DNA of 64,000 bases from Ostrinia nubilalis. Lineage: Eukaryota > Arthropoda > Insecta > Lepidoptera > Crambidae. The translations under genes and the position numbers were made by a program. Under the pieces are notes generated by a model. The model saw only the letters and a list, made by a program, of their open reading frames with translations, was not told the DNA's origin and did no database searches. Shown here piece after piece: positions 51,972 to 61,260 of the stretch (positions are counted from its first letter, which is position 1; the number at the start of each line of letters is the position of its first letter). The stretch covers positions 8,167,001 through 8,231,000 of the forward strand of contig NC_087106.1 of assembly GCF_963855985.1 (NCBI RefSeq), read 5' to 3'.

Positions 51972-54509
51972 TCACATGCCTATGGGCGGCACTTGCACGT
52001 AGCGGTAGATGTAGAGCCGGTAGTCTTTGCTGGCCAGCACCACCGAGCCGTCGTCCATCAGCGCCACGTCGAAGCACTGCGCGTGCTTCACTTTGCTCTC
52101 CAAAGCGGACACCAATTGTCCGTCCTGCGTGAATATCGTCAAGTTGAAGTTGTTGTGGTTATCTGCGATAAGGATCTCTCCCGCGGCGTTAATGCCCACA
52201 CCGATCGGGTAATTTGTCACTCCCTCGCCGCCAATCTGGCGCAGGTAAATGCCTTCGTAATTGAACACCTTAACGCAGTGCGCGCGGTTGTCGCTAATGA
52301 AGATCTCTTGCTTGTCATTAACGACGACGCCATTCGGGAATTCCAAGTGTTTTGAGCATCCGAATTTCTGCAATACGTTGCCAACTTGATCGAAGATGAT
52401 AACGCGCATGACTTTGCACTCCACGACTACAATGCGACCTTTATTGTCGACCGTGACGCCTCGGGGGTGTTGCAGAATATTGGCGCCGAATTTGCGCACG
52501 AATTGTCCGTATTGGTTGTAAATCTGAATCTGGTGGGTCGGGGACCGCTCAGTGACGATGATGTCACCAGATGTGCGCACTACAGCCACTCGGTTGGGGT
52601 ACAAGAGCTGCCCATCGCGTTTACCGCATTCCCCGAATTGGAATTTGAATCGACCCTCTTTGTCGAAAATCTGAATGCGATGGTTGTTAGTATCGGCCAC
52701 AATTATATCGTTTTGAGCATTTACTGCGACACCGCTCGGTTCCGTAAACTGACCTTCCATCACTCCGAATTCACCAAATTTGCAGTGGTAAATCATTTTT
52801 TGGCGTTTGATCTGAGATTTTGGCGGAAATATGGCAGTGGAAATCAGTTTGTTTGTCAAGTCCAAGATAGGATCGGGGTGAGTGGCAGCCGTAAGCGAGT
52901 ACGGATCGGTGGGCGCAGATGGGAACAGAGAGTCGCAACCACCGTTGGACCACTTTTCATAGGGATTGATTCCGTTCAAATTGATATCTCCAATAGCTGT
53001 AGAGAATGGTCCTAGACTGTTGGCACTGTTGAACCTCTTCGAGATTATGTTCGACTCAAATGGTGAGGTGGATTGGCTGGTGGGACCAAGAAGGCCATTT
53101 GTATATGGGCGGTCTAATACCCCGTTGAGGCTGGAAGGTAGGTGGATTCCACCATTAAGGCTTCCAGAACTCCCATTCACGCTACTGCTGCTAGATGATG
53201 AGCCGCCATTCAAGAGAGACCCATTCGTGGGACGAGCAATCGGGGGTTGCTTCGTTGGGCCTACATTAGCTTCTGAGCTTGAACGCACATATCCAAAAGT
53301 GTTTCGCACGCCGACTTGTATCGCTTGGTAGTTTGACACAAACTCTAGTTCGCAAGCAGTTTGCATGCTCTGCTCTGGGTTGGAACTCATCAGGGCTTGT
53401 AGTTTGGTGTCTAACAGTTTCCTGAACATTAAAATTTCAGCAATGTTGGCGCATTTAGTTAGTCGATCCACAAAATCGCAAGTCTGGTAAATCTTGTCGA
53501 CAGTTTCCTGAGCTTTCTGTCCGACAACTGTCAAAGCGATCTGTTTTGTCGAGAAAACGCTCTCTAGTTCTTTGAGTAATTCTTGTTTACGCTCTTCGAG
53601 CATAGAGCGGTAGAATTGGAAGGTATCATTAATTTCATTTTGAGCTTTGTGGTACTGGACTTGTAATTTTCCAGCAGCGTGTTCAACAGTCTTGACTACA
53701 TGCCTGATCTCGGTAGCACGAGTCTTGGCTTCGGTTACAGCTTGTTGCATAAGCTCCATCTGTTTAGGTCCCGCGTCAGATAAATGTTCGCAGTCGTGCA
53801 ATGCAGCGGGATGTTCAATAATAGTGCATTCTTTGCAGACGGGCACGGAGCAGGTGCGGCAGAAATATTTCAAGATGTCATTTTTGTGTCTCGGGCAGAA
53901 AGCGGTTTTGTCGCCGCTTGGTGTAAGGGTAGATCCGAGCATACCCTTGTCATCTTTGAGGTCCGTGAACGCGAGCACACGGTGGCCCTCGAAGCAATGC
54001 ATGAATTGGTGGGCCATGACGCAGTTGGGACACAGGAAGTTGGCGCAGTCAACGCAGCGAGCTACGGCGTCGGATTCCTTTGATTTGCAGCCGGTGCAGC
54101 GGGCTGAAGGCGAGCTTGTTTGGCGAGCGCTCGGCAGGAGATCGGCGTCCTGCTCAACGGCCGCTGCTATCACAAGATTGGGTAGGAGCCCGTGTATGCC
54201 TGCAGGAGGCAGCTGGCTGTCAACGCGGCACGTGACGCAGGTAACTTTATCAGGGTGCGTTTGTTCCCTCTCCAGGCAGCCCCGGCAGAATGTATGGAAG
54301 CAGTTTAGTACTTTGGGGTCGGCGAATGTCTCTCGGCAAATTGCACAGGTGGTGTCGAGGCCGTCGAATTCACGGAGGTCACATACGGCGGAGTCACTCG
54401 CAGGAGGCGAGGAGCCGCTAAGGGTCAAGGGCGATAAGGAGCCACGCTCCAGCGAACCTATAGAGTTGGCACCGGGCAGCGACTCAAGGGACGGGGTGCG
54501 TGAGGCCAT
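51972..54509 (-). CDS. brat: Brain tumor (Brat) TRIM-NHL translational repressor
   Basis: The 845-residue protein has a C3HC4 RING (C55, C58, C70, H72, C75, C78, C91, C94), B-box 1 (about 138-176), B-box 2 (about 205-242), a coiled coil (about 250-370), a serine/asparagine-rich linker, and six NHL repeats (about 572-845) forming the RNA-binding propeller. In Drosophila, Brat represses mRNAs with Pumilio and Nanos and restrains neuroblast growth. The N-terminal MASRTPSLESL and LTLSGSSPPASDSA match Brat rather than Mei-P26. The start at 54509 follows a splice acceptor at 54530-54529 and has A at -3 and G at +4. The whole coding region is one exon. Drosophila Brat lacks a RING, while this one appears complete. 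Confidence 0.93.
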   Translation of the reverse strand: MASRTPSLESLPGANSIGSLERGSLSPLTLSGSSPPASDSAVCDLREFDGLDTTCAICRETFADPKVLNCFHTFCRGCLEREQTHPDKVTCVTCRVDSQLPPAGIHGLLPNLVIAAAVEQDADLLPSARQTSSPSARCTGCKSKESDAVARCVDCANFLCPNCVMAHQFMHCFEGHRVLAFTDLKDDKGMLGSTLTPSGDKTAFCPRHKNDILKYFCRTCSVPVCKECTIIEHPAALHDCEHLSDAGPKQMELMQQAVTEAKTRATEIRHVVKTVEHAAGKLQVQYHKAQNEINDTFQFYRSMLEERKQELLKELESVFSTKQIALTVVGQKAQETVDKIYQTCDFVDRLTKCANIAEILMFRKLLDTKLQALMSSNPEQSMQTACELEFVSNYQAIQVGVRNTFGYVRSSSEANVGPTKQPPIARPTNGSLLNGGSSSSSSSVNGSSGSLNGGIHLPSSLNGVLDRPYTNGLLGPTSQSTSPFESNIISKRFNSANSLGPFSTAIGDINLNGINPYEKWSNGGCDSLFPSAPTDPYSLTAATHPDPILDLTNKLISTAIFPPKSQIKRQKMIYHCKFGEFGVMEGQFTEPSGVAVNAQNDIIVADTNNHRIQIFDKEGRFKFQFGECGKRDGQLLYPNRVAVVRTSGDIIVTERSPTHQIQIYNQYGQFVRKFGANILQHPRGVTVDNKGRIVVVECKVMRVIIFDQVGNVLQKFGCSKHLEFPNGVVVNDKQEIFISDNRAHCVKVFNYEGIYLRQIGGEGVTNYPIGVGINAAGEILIADNHNNFNLTIFTQDGQLVSALESKVKHAQCFDVALMDDGSVVLASKDYRLYIYRYVQVPPIGM

Positions 54510-54540
54510 CTTCAGGAAACCGGCATCCCTGGAACAATAC
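54510..54540 (-). promoter_or_regulatory. brat 3' splice acceptor, short 5' UTR and four-codon uORF
   Basis: On the minus strand a pyrimidine-rich tract ends TTGTTCCAG, with AG at 54530-54529, so the coding exon begins at 54528. An ATG at 54526-54524 opens a four-codon frame that stops at TGA two bases before the brat ATG. If upstream exons are non-coding this is a uORF placed for reinitiation. If they are coding in the brat frame, the protein would be longer at the N-terminus. Confidence 0.6.
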
Positions 54541-55877
54541 AAAAGGAAATGTTAATAAAAGGTAAGAAAGAAACAAAGACTTGTAAGTGAATGTGTTCGC
54601 ATTAGTATGAATGTAACATAACATTTGTAATACGTCAGCATTTTCCCATTTCTCTAACCCCTGACCTAACATACAGTAGCGTTGCCATAAACATGATAAA
54701 TAGACAAGCTTTGTTCAATATTTTCGGGGAATTTGTGAGCGACGGAGCATAACATCGGAAGGAGCGGCGAACGGAGAAAATATCAATAATGGCCGTCAGG
54801 CGGCTCGGGAACTGCACGCTAGGAATGTTTATATCGTGATGCAGTTTGAGCCAAGGGCACGGTTGCCATGGCTACGCATAGGGCGAATGTAAGGGGAACT
54901 TCGTATTCGAATTAGGGTGAGGGTGGAAATTTATTTTGACTCCCCCGTGTTTACTAATGCTACCTAAGGGGAGATATTTGCGAGGTGAATGCCCTTGTTT
55001 TATGGTAGTTTGAAATTACGTTTAGCAACAAGGTGAATATAATTGGACGGGCAGTACCTGATACTTTAAGAGGGGAAAACAATAAAACACACTTGAGACC
55101 CTTGTCCCCGTAAAATTAGCAGTTTCGAGCAATTAATAAGTTTCAATGTGTTAAATAAATAAATGCGTTACATTTTTCTGTATATTGAATCCAGAAACCC
55201 TGACTCAGTCTCTTCAATTTTAATGAGACGAAATAACTTTGTTCCGGCTTTAATACAACCAGAAATAAAATTCGGAAAGTTCCTCTCTCAATAACAGGAG
55301 GGGATGACAAAAACTTTGCAACTCCAATTTCATTTAGTCCGTTTCAAACGTTTGCAATTTGGTTAAATCCTGTACAATGCATCACGGAGAGCGTATCTGT
55401 CTAATTCGAGCTGAGTGTAGAACAGCCATTTCACTTTGAAAGCAAAACTATCCGCTAAAATGGGATCTGTAGCTATATGTATAGCTGCGATTATTCACCG
55501 CCCGTCAAGCACCCTCTTGTAGATATTTCGTTCCTTCCCTTAAATTCCTTTATCACTTTCGGCCAGCCTTTGTCACACAGCCGTTGCTGGAGAGATATAA
55601 TATGAGGATAATATCGTTTTGTTTTATAGATTTCACTGAATTTAGACTTCCAGACAAAATTTAAGCGTTTTCTTTAAAGCTTTGGACAAAGTGAACCACT
55701 TCATCATTCAAAACTATTTTGCTCTTTGAAAGTTTTTCGAGGAAAATTTTTGAGACAAGCATTTTGTACGAATTCTTCATATTTTCAATGCACGTTTAAC
55801 AACAACCTAAAGTTGAGAATGTACTGGAACAATTCTTAACATTGCGGTAGGTCAACCTGCTTGTATTTAAATTTCGT
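54541..55877 (-). other. Intron or upstream region of brat, proximal part
   Basis: No upstream exon was identified. The block at about 54700-54900 is less AT-rich and contains GTTGCCATGGCTAC (54862-54875), a partial match to the RFX X-box, and GGCCAT-type Pho/YY1 cores near 54789. It might be an alternative promoter; nothing in the sequence proves that. The rest is AT-rich. Confidence 0.35.
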
Positions 55878-55942
55878 TTCAGCCAAATGACGTCCACTGC
55901 TGGCCAAACGCTTCCCCCAAGGATTTCCATAGTATGCCCATC
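55878..55942 (-). repeat. Degraded RTE-type LINE 3' end, minus strand
   Basis: On the minus strand it reads TATGGAAATCCTTGGGGGAAGCG, then GCAGTGGACGTCATTTGGCTG, matching the 3' ends at 2127 and 2347. The microsatellite tail is lost. Confidence 0.6.
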
Positions 55943-56832
55943 AAAATTTTTTTCCTTGATAGAACTGCTAATCAATTTGAACTACGGAGCATCGGTTCTA
56001 AATCACGATGTAAGGGTGCATATACCGTGATCGATGCGAGCGCAATACATTACGGCGTCCCAAGCGACAGCGGGTAGTCGCATCGCGGATGCGTCGGTGC
56101 ATACGAATTCGCCATATTGGGACTGCAGCTGCCTAATGAAGATCAGCCGGATTTGTGAGCGCTGCGGTTACTGCGTTCTGCGACGTAAATGATTCTGGTG
56201 GAACAAATGCTGGTGAGGGTTCGAAACTTAACACTGTTTTAAATGGGTGTTTTCTTGGGATTTCATGGTTATTGTGCGAACTAATCTGTCTCCTTGGAAA
56301 TGAAATAAAAGAAGTTTGATTAAAAGATAAACCTAATAAGCTGAGTTTTAATGTTAGGTTACCTACAACTTAAGGATAAAAAATAGCCGCTATTGGCGAT
56401 GATGAATAGGCTGGATGAGTCTTAATTGTTTGCACAAAAGATATCTATATGAATGTATTTTAGTGAGCCGCAATTTCTTAACCTAACTAGGAATAAATAC
56501 AAAGTATGTATGTCCCATCTGGAAAGCAAACCTAGAACCTCTCTACCATTGAACCGGTGGCGTTACTTGTTAATTAAAAATATTAGTGAAGGAGTCCTAA
56601 ACTGATTTATGATTTAGCCCAGAAATAATGTATTTCCACATAAATGTCACATAAAAGGTGTTTCAGCAATCAAGTTACTAGGATTCGGGAGCGCTCGGCT
56701 AATGAAGATACGGATTGTTGCAGCGTATGCGGTTACGTTTAATTCTGCCGCATGAAAGCGCCGGCTAAAAGGGGAATTAGTTAAACACGGTAGAGCCACT
56801 TTTCAATGGATATTGCCACACTATGTGGATAA
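55943..56832. other. Complex upstream DNA with two related blocks
   Basis: Blocks at about 56131-56183 and 56698-56749 share CTAATGAAGAT..CGGATT and GCGGTTAC with similar spacing, inside sequence that is GC-richer than average (56020-56200). This could be a duplicated regulatory module or a decayed repeat. No gene. Confidence 0.4.
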
Positions 56833-56950
56833 GGCCGAGTTGCACCATCTTACTTTAACTTTGACAAACGTCAAAAATCTGTCAAACTTGGTACAAAAAG
56901 CACCGGTTATCGTTATTGTTACGGTTAAAATAAGGTGGTGCCACTCGGCC
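56833..56950. repeat. MITE family A, copy 5
   Basis: A 118 bp element with ends GGCCGAGTTGCACCATCTTAC and TAAGGTGGTGCCACTCGGCC, inverted over about 28 bp. TAA precedes it, and TCA (one change) follows. It is the most symmetric copy of the family. Confidence 0.78.
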
Positions 56951-57154
56951 TCAGAATTCTATTATTTTAACATAATATGCACTATGTACTATGATCAGTA
57001 CCAATATGGGCCAAAATTGCTACATTTAAATAAGTCTGAAGAAAATTAAGAGTAAAGGTTTGATACAATGCAATTCGCAGTAGGTATCTGCTTGACTCAT
57101 TGAAAAGATTTTTTGGTGAAATTCAGCCGATATTTTTTTCCCTACAAACTGATA

Positions 57155-57336
57155 AACACAAACATCTATGAGGTCTCACAGTGCGCGTGAACACACAGGG
57201 TCCCGAAAACCTATTCTTAGACACTACTTGAGTGGCGGAGTGACACACACGAAACAATCACAAAGCTTTCAACGCTGTGCGTTCGACTTTGCATAGCGTT
57301 CACTTAAGCAAGCATCATTTGTGAATACGGGTGTTA
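57155..57336. repeat. MITE family C, copy 3, with an internal insertion
   Basis: It shares GAGGTCTCACAGTGCGCGTG, CAATCACAAAGC, TTCAACGCTGTGCGTTCGA and GTGAATACGGGTGTTA with the copy at 14235. About 45 extra bases follow ACACACAGGGT. The left terminus is eroded. Confidence 0.65.
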
Positions 57337-59579
57337 GTATCCCTTAATAGCCTTGATATTAAGGAGTGAACCCACTACAATGTATTGCATTGGCAGTCAA
57401 AGGTAACCAAGTTTTCTACCTAAAAGCTTTTGCCTTTTCGTTTAGTTAATTAAGTTTTCCGCTTTGCATATGTTTATTCTTTTGCCTTTAATGTTTGCCT
57501 TCCATTGTGTGTAATTGAAAAACGTGCAACGAGTATAAAGACATATAAAAGCATTTTCACGGTTTTTGCTGAGTGCGTGTGTTAAGCAATTATTAATGTG
57601 GTTCATTCCAAATGGACGTACTTTATTCAAATATGCTCTGTATTTTCGAAATAAGCTGCGCATATGGAACTGAAGCGTCGAAGGAAAAATCTGGAAATAT
57701 CGTTAAATTTTCGGTAAAAACTACCATCAATTTTCAACTTAAATGCTCTGAGAATACTGTTCAAATTAATTCCAAGCTGTCTCTTACAGAAATTTGAAAT
57801 TTCTAGTACATCGACAGTATGTTACGGAGACAGCAATCGGGAGGGTAGCGCATTTGCATCAACTGCGTTTAAAACTTTAAAGCTTCATACTTACTGCAAG
57901 CGATGCGATATGAAGCTACATAAAGAGACAAGCGAGACAAGTTATTCAACGGTAACAATCAATGTAATTATCATTTCAGAAGAAAGAGAAGATATTATAT
58001 ATCATTTTTTCATTGAACACATTTGAAGTGTTAATAACATATGCATTGTAGTATCTTATACAGGCTACAGCTGTATTGAGAGTAAGATTATTAGACACAG
58101 CTTTTAACAGTAAGTATGACATCTCACTTTTGCTAAGGTAAAGTATCTAACAAACATTTCGATATAGCAGCATCTATCAGTATGTTCCAGGTTGAAACGC
58201 ATCAATTTGTGTGTGAACTCAGCGGTTTGCAAGGTGATGTATGGAAGGCAGCATCGACTGGCACGGACTAAAGCACATCAAGCTAAACCCAGTGGTCTTA
58301 TCTGGTTGTAATACCGACTATTTTGCAACAAAAATGGATACTCTGATGTGCTTTCGACTGTACAAGTACATATGTCAAGGCAAATAGTAAATACCATTTG
58401 ACTTCGCTCGCGTATGCAGCGAATATGGCGGTAGTTTATGAAACCAAATATTATGAATGCATTGCGAGTCTGAATGGGACGGTTTATTCAAGAGTATGGC
58501 AAAGATAGATGCGATTTTAGAAAGAGAAAAATATATAGTTCTTATATCCAATTCCTATTGTATATCCAACTTCATAGATAAAACAAGACAAAAATAAAAG
58601 CACCTTTGTTAAAAATACAATAGGCGAGACATTATATCAGTTTTTCTACCGTAACTCTATTACTTATGCATATCGGACTATAATTTCTTATTTATTGTTA
58701 CCTACCTTCTGAATCTTGAGCTTATTATTACAAATTCATTAAATAATAAAGAAAAAAGTTCAAACTTCTGTAGTTAACAACTAAATTGTTTCAGTATTCT
58801 ATAAACCATTGTTCTGTGGAATAACTTCGCGATCAATACTAAAGTCCGATAAAACGATCTTGATTAGAAACAGAAAGGCGAAGTTCGAAAGTAAATACAA
58901 ATTTGGGTCCGTAAGTAATGACTATTGGTAATTTTACAAGGAAAACCCAATTTAAGTTAGGCATTTGTAGAGTGGGTAGCACTATAGTTGAAAATTGTAT
59001 GGTATTGTGCCGACAAATCTCTGGGGAAGGTGGCCCTTGGCGGGAACTGATCTAGCGAACACTAGAAGCGATTAAATAACAAGCCTCTAGACTACGACGC
59101 TTTTTAAACCGATTTCGCTTTGATAACTGTTTCTTAATAAAAGGATGAAGACTCCCAGACTGCATCTCACTTAACACCAGGTGCCATTTGGTCAAATAGC
59201 TGCCTTGTTACGCATAAAAAAAGATCTCGAATCAAAAATTAATGTTCACGAATTGTCTCCAGACACAGAGTAAAAAATAATGATTAAATATTCATAGCTG
59301 AACACAATCGCAGACGTTTCTTCGATAGCACTGCCTGTTAAATCGATATAAAAATATGTAAAATCATTGCTTGATATATTTTCTTTCATTACATTTTCTT
59401 ATAAATAGCTTTCAAGAAAGTTGCTTGATGCTTACAATGAGAAGAAGATTGGTAGTCAAATTGTTGGTAATAATAAAATACTTTATCGTAACTCAATATT
59501 TTTATTTTCTATCTAACTTTCTGTCTAATACATACAGTACATAAACATGAGCACAGAATAAAACATAAGACAAGTCGCT
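57337..59579. other. AT-rich upstream or intronic DNA, nothing recognised
   Basis: No coding region, repeat family or RNA gene was recognised. Short open frames at 57442-57663 and 57612-57797 have no known domain. Confidence 0.4.
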
Positions 59580-59830
59580 TCCAGTATACCTAAGCCCCGG
59601 CATAGGCTCGTTTCGTTCGGACCCCATTAATTGCGATTGGGTCGAAGCAGATTACGGAACCCCAAAAGGTTTTCCGAACTGTGCTAAATCACCGACGGCT
59701 TTTAGCGAAAATACACCCCAAATGTACAGGGATAAAGTGCACATTTGTCCGTCTGCTGTCCTGACAATTGAAATGTAAAAGCCTTGCGGTCCTCAGCTAC
59801 GCGGGAAGGTGGAGGCACAGCTAATAATGA
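59580..59830. promoter_or_regulatory. Candidate conserved non-coding block upstream of brat
   Basis: A compositionally balanced, repeat-free block in AT-rich surroundings. It contains CATTAATTGCGATTGGG, a cluster of homeodomain-type cores. Regulatory function is inference from composition and position. Confidence 0.25.
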
Positions 59831-60213
59831 ACAGCCTGACCAGTTTGAACAGTTAATAGAAAAGGTAGATGCAAAAAACTATGCGCTAAAGCCATATAAG
59901 ATCTAACTGAATTTAACGTAACAAGCAAGATTTAAAATAAGACCAAATATCATCAAAAATCTAAATACTTATTAATAAAAGTTACACCCTAGTAGAACTC
60001 TGGTTTAAATTGTCATTTAGTATGGAAATGTCATTTCAATCCCCTGGAACTTTTTACAAATAAGGGGGATAATGTGCAGAGGAACGGTACAGTACAGAAG
60101 GCACATCCATTTTGTATTATTTTTACCTCAGGGAGGACTTGCGTGCGACGCAGGAACAATTTATGTATTTTTCTAAAACGTCAACCAAATAGATTTTTTT
60201 ACTAGTATTAAAG
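59831..60213. other. AT-rich DNA, nothing recognised
   Basis: Unremarkable spacer with no coding potential. Confidence 0.4.
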
Positions 60214-60327
60214 TAAAAGATTTAACAAGCTGATCTTGAGATCAGCTTGTTAAATCTTTTAAGAATAGCTGCTGCTGCTGCTGAGCTGTTTAGGAAGAGC
60301 CAGTTGACTGGCTCTTCCTAAACAGCT
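60214..60327. repeat. Two perfect hairpins in tandem, both with TTGA loops
   Basis: Hairpin 1 has 22 bp arms (60214-60235, 60240-60261) around TTGA. Hairpin 2 has 20 bp arms (60284-60303, 60308-60327) around TTGA. They are separated by 22 bases containing (GCT)n. Both stems are perfect. The reading is direct; origin and function are unknown. Confidence 0.85.
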
Positions 60328-61036
60328 ACTTTATTGGCGTAAAAGATAACATACATTTTTGATCGTGTTTAACTGCTTTCGTCAGGCTGTGGTTAGAAGC
60401 TAAGACTGTGGAAGCTGTATGTAACTAATTCCGTACATTTCTCATTGGTTGCTGAAATAATTCATGCTGACCACTAATGTGGCGATCTTTGCACTGCCTC
60501 CATAGGATATTAATGAATACCGGTTTCTTAGATTGTATGAATTAGATGTATGGGAAGTACTTCTGGGTACATCTGGAATTCGAGCTAAATCTTTTAAGAA
60601 GCAGCTTTTGGGGAAAATAAACTCATCTGCCATTGGCGTTTGAAACGGCTTAGTAACGTCAAATGCAGGGACAACTAAAAGATATTTAATTACGTAAAAA
60701 TGTTTAATTAATCTTCTCGAAATTATCAAGTCAATTATTGGTCAGCAAAATATTTTTTCACAACTCTACAGCAATATTAGTTTGAAGTTTTATTATAACC
60801 GGTTCGGACCGAGCTTCCTTTTAAAAATTTACTTTTTCTCATACTTTCCGATTTGGCGAAAACAAAAGCACACTTAAAAGTTACAATTTCTTTTGTCCTA
60901 AGCTAAAAGGCAGAGCAAAATCAATCACTAGCATAAGAAAGGCTCGATTTCATTTATCCTAACAATGTTACACGAACTGTTACATTTTTGCCGAAATGAA
61001 GCTATTCCTACGGCAACAATGTAATAAAGTCCTCAA
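60328..61036. other. AT-rich DNA, nothing recognised
   Basis: A 95-codon minus-strand frame (60729-60442) has no recognisable domain and is not called. Confidence 0.4.
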
Positions 61037-61260
61037 CTATACGCAGAATTGTAGAGAAGGAAACGCGTCACGCGCAGGGAAAATGGCCGCCCCAATATAT
61101 CAACACACACGTGGAAACGATTCGGACGTTTATTAGGGATGCGCGTGTATCGATGTTTTATCGAGTGACGACACATAAAATATGGCGCGCGGAAATAAGT
61201 TTTGGCTTATCTCCCTACGACAGTGCCGGATGAAAAATAGGGGTGCGATAGTAACGTACT
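61037..61260. promoter_or_regulatory. Candidate regulatory block with CpG-rich and GCCAT motifs
   Basis: A GC-richer patch with repeated GCGCG/CGCGT and AAAATGGCCGCC, which contains the Pho/YY1 core in reverse. TATCGATGTTTTATCGA resembles DRE/homeodomain motifs. This is only a suggestion. Confidence 0.22.

Noticed and set aside
53647..54555. 302-codon plus-strand frame
   Set aside because: It is antisense to brat; long only because the brat exon is stop-poor on that strand.
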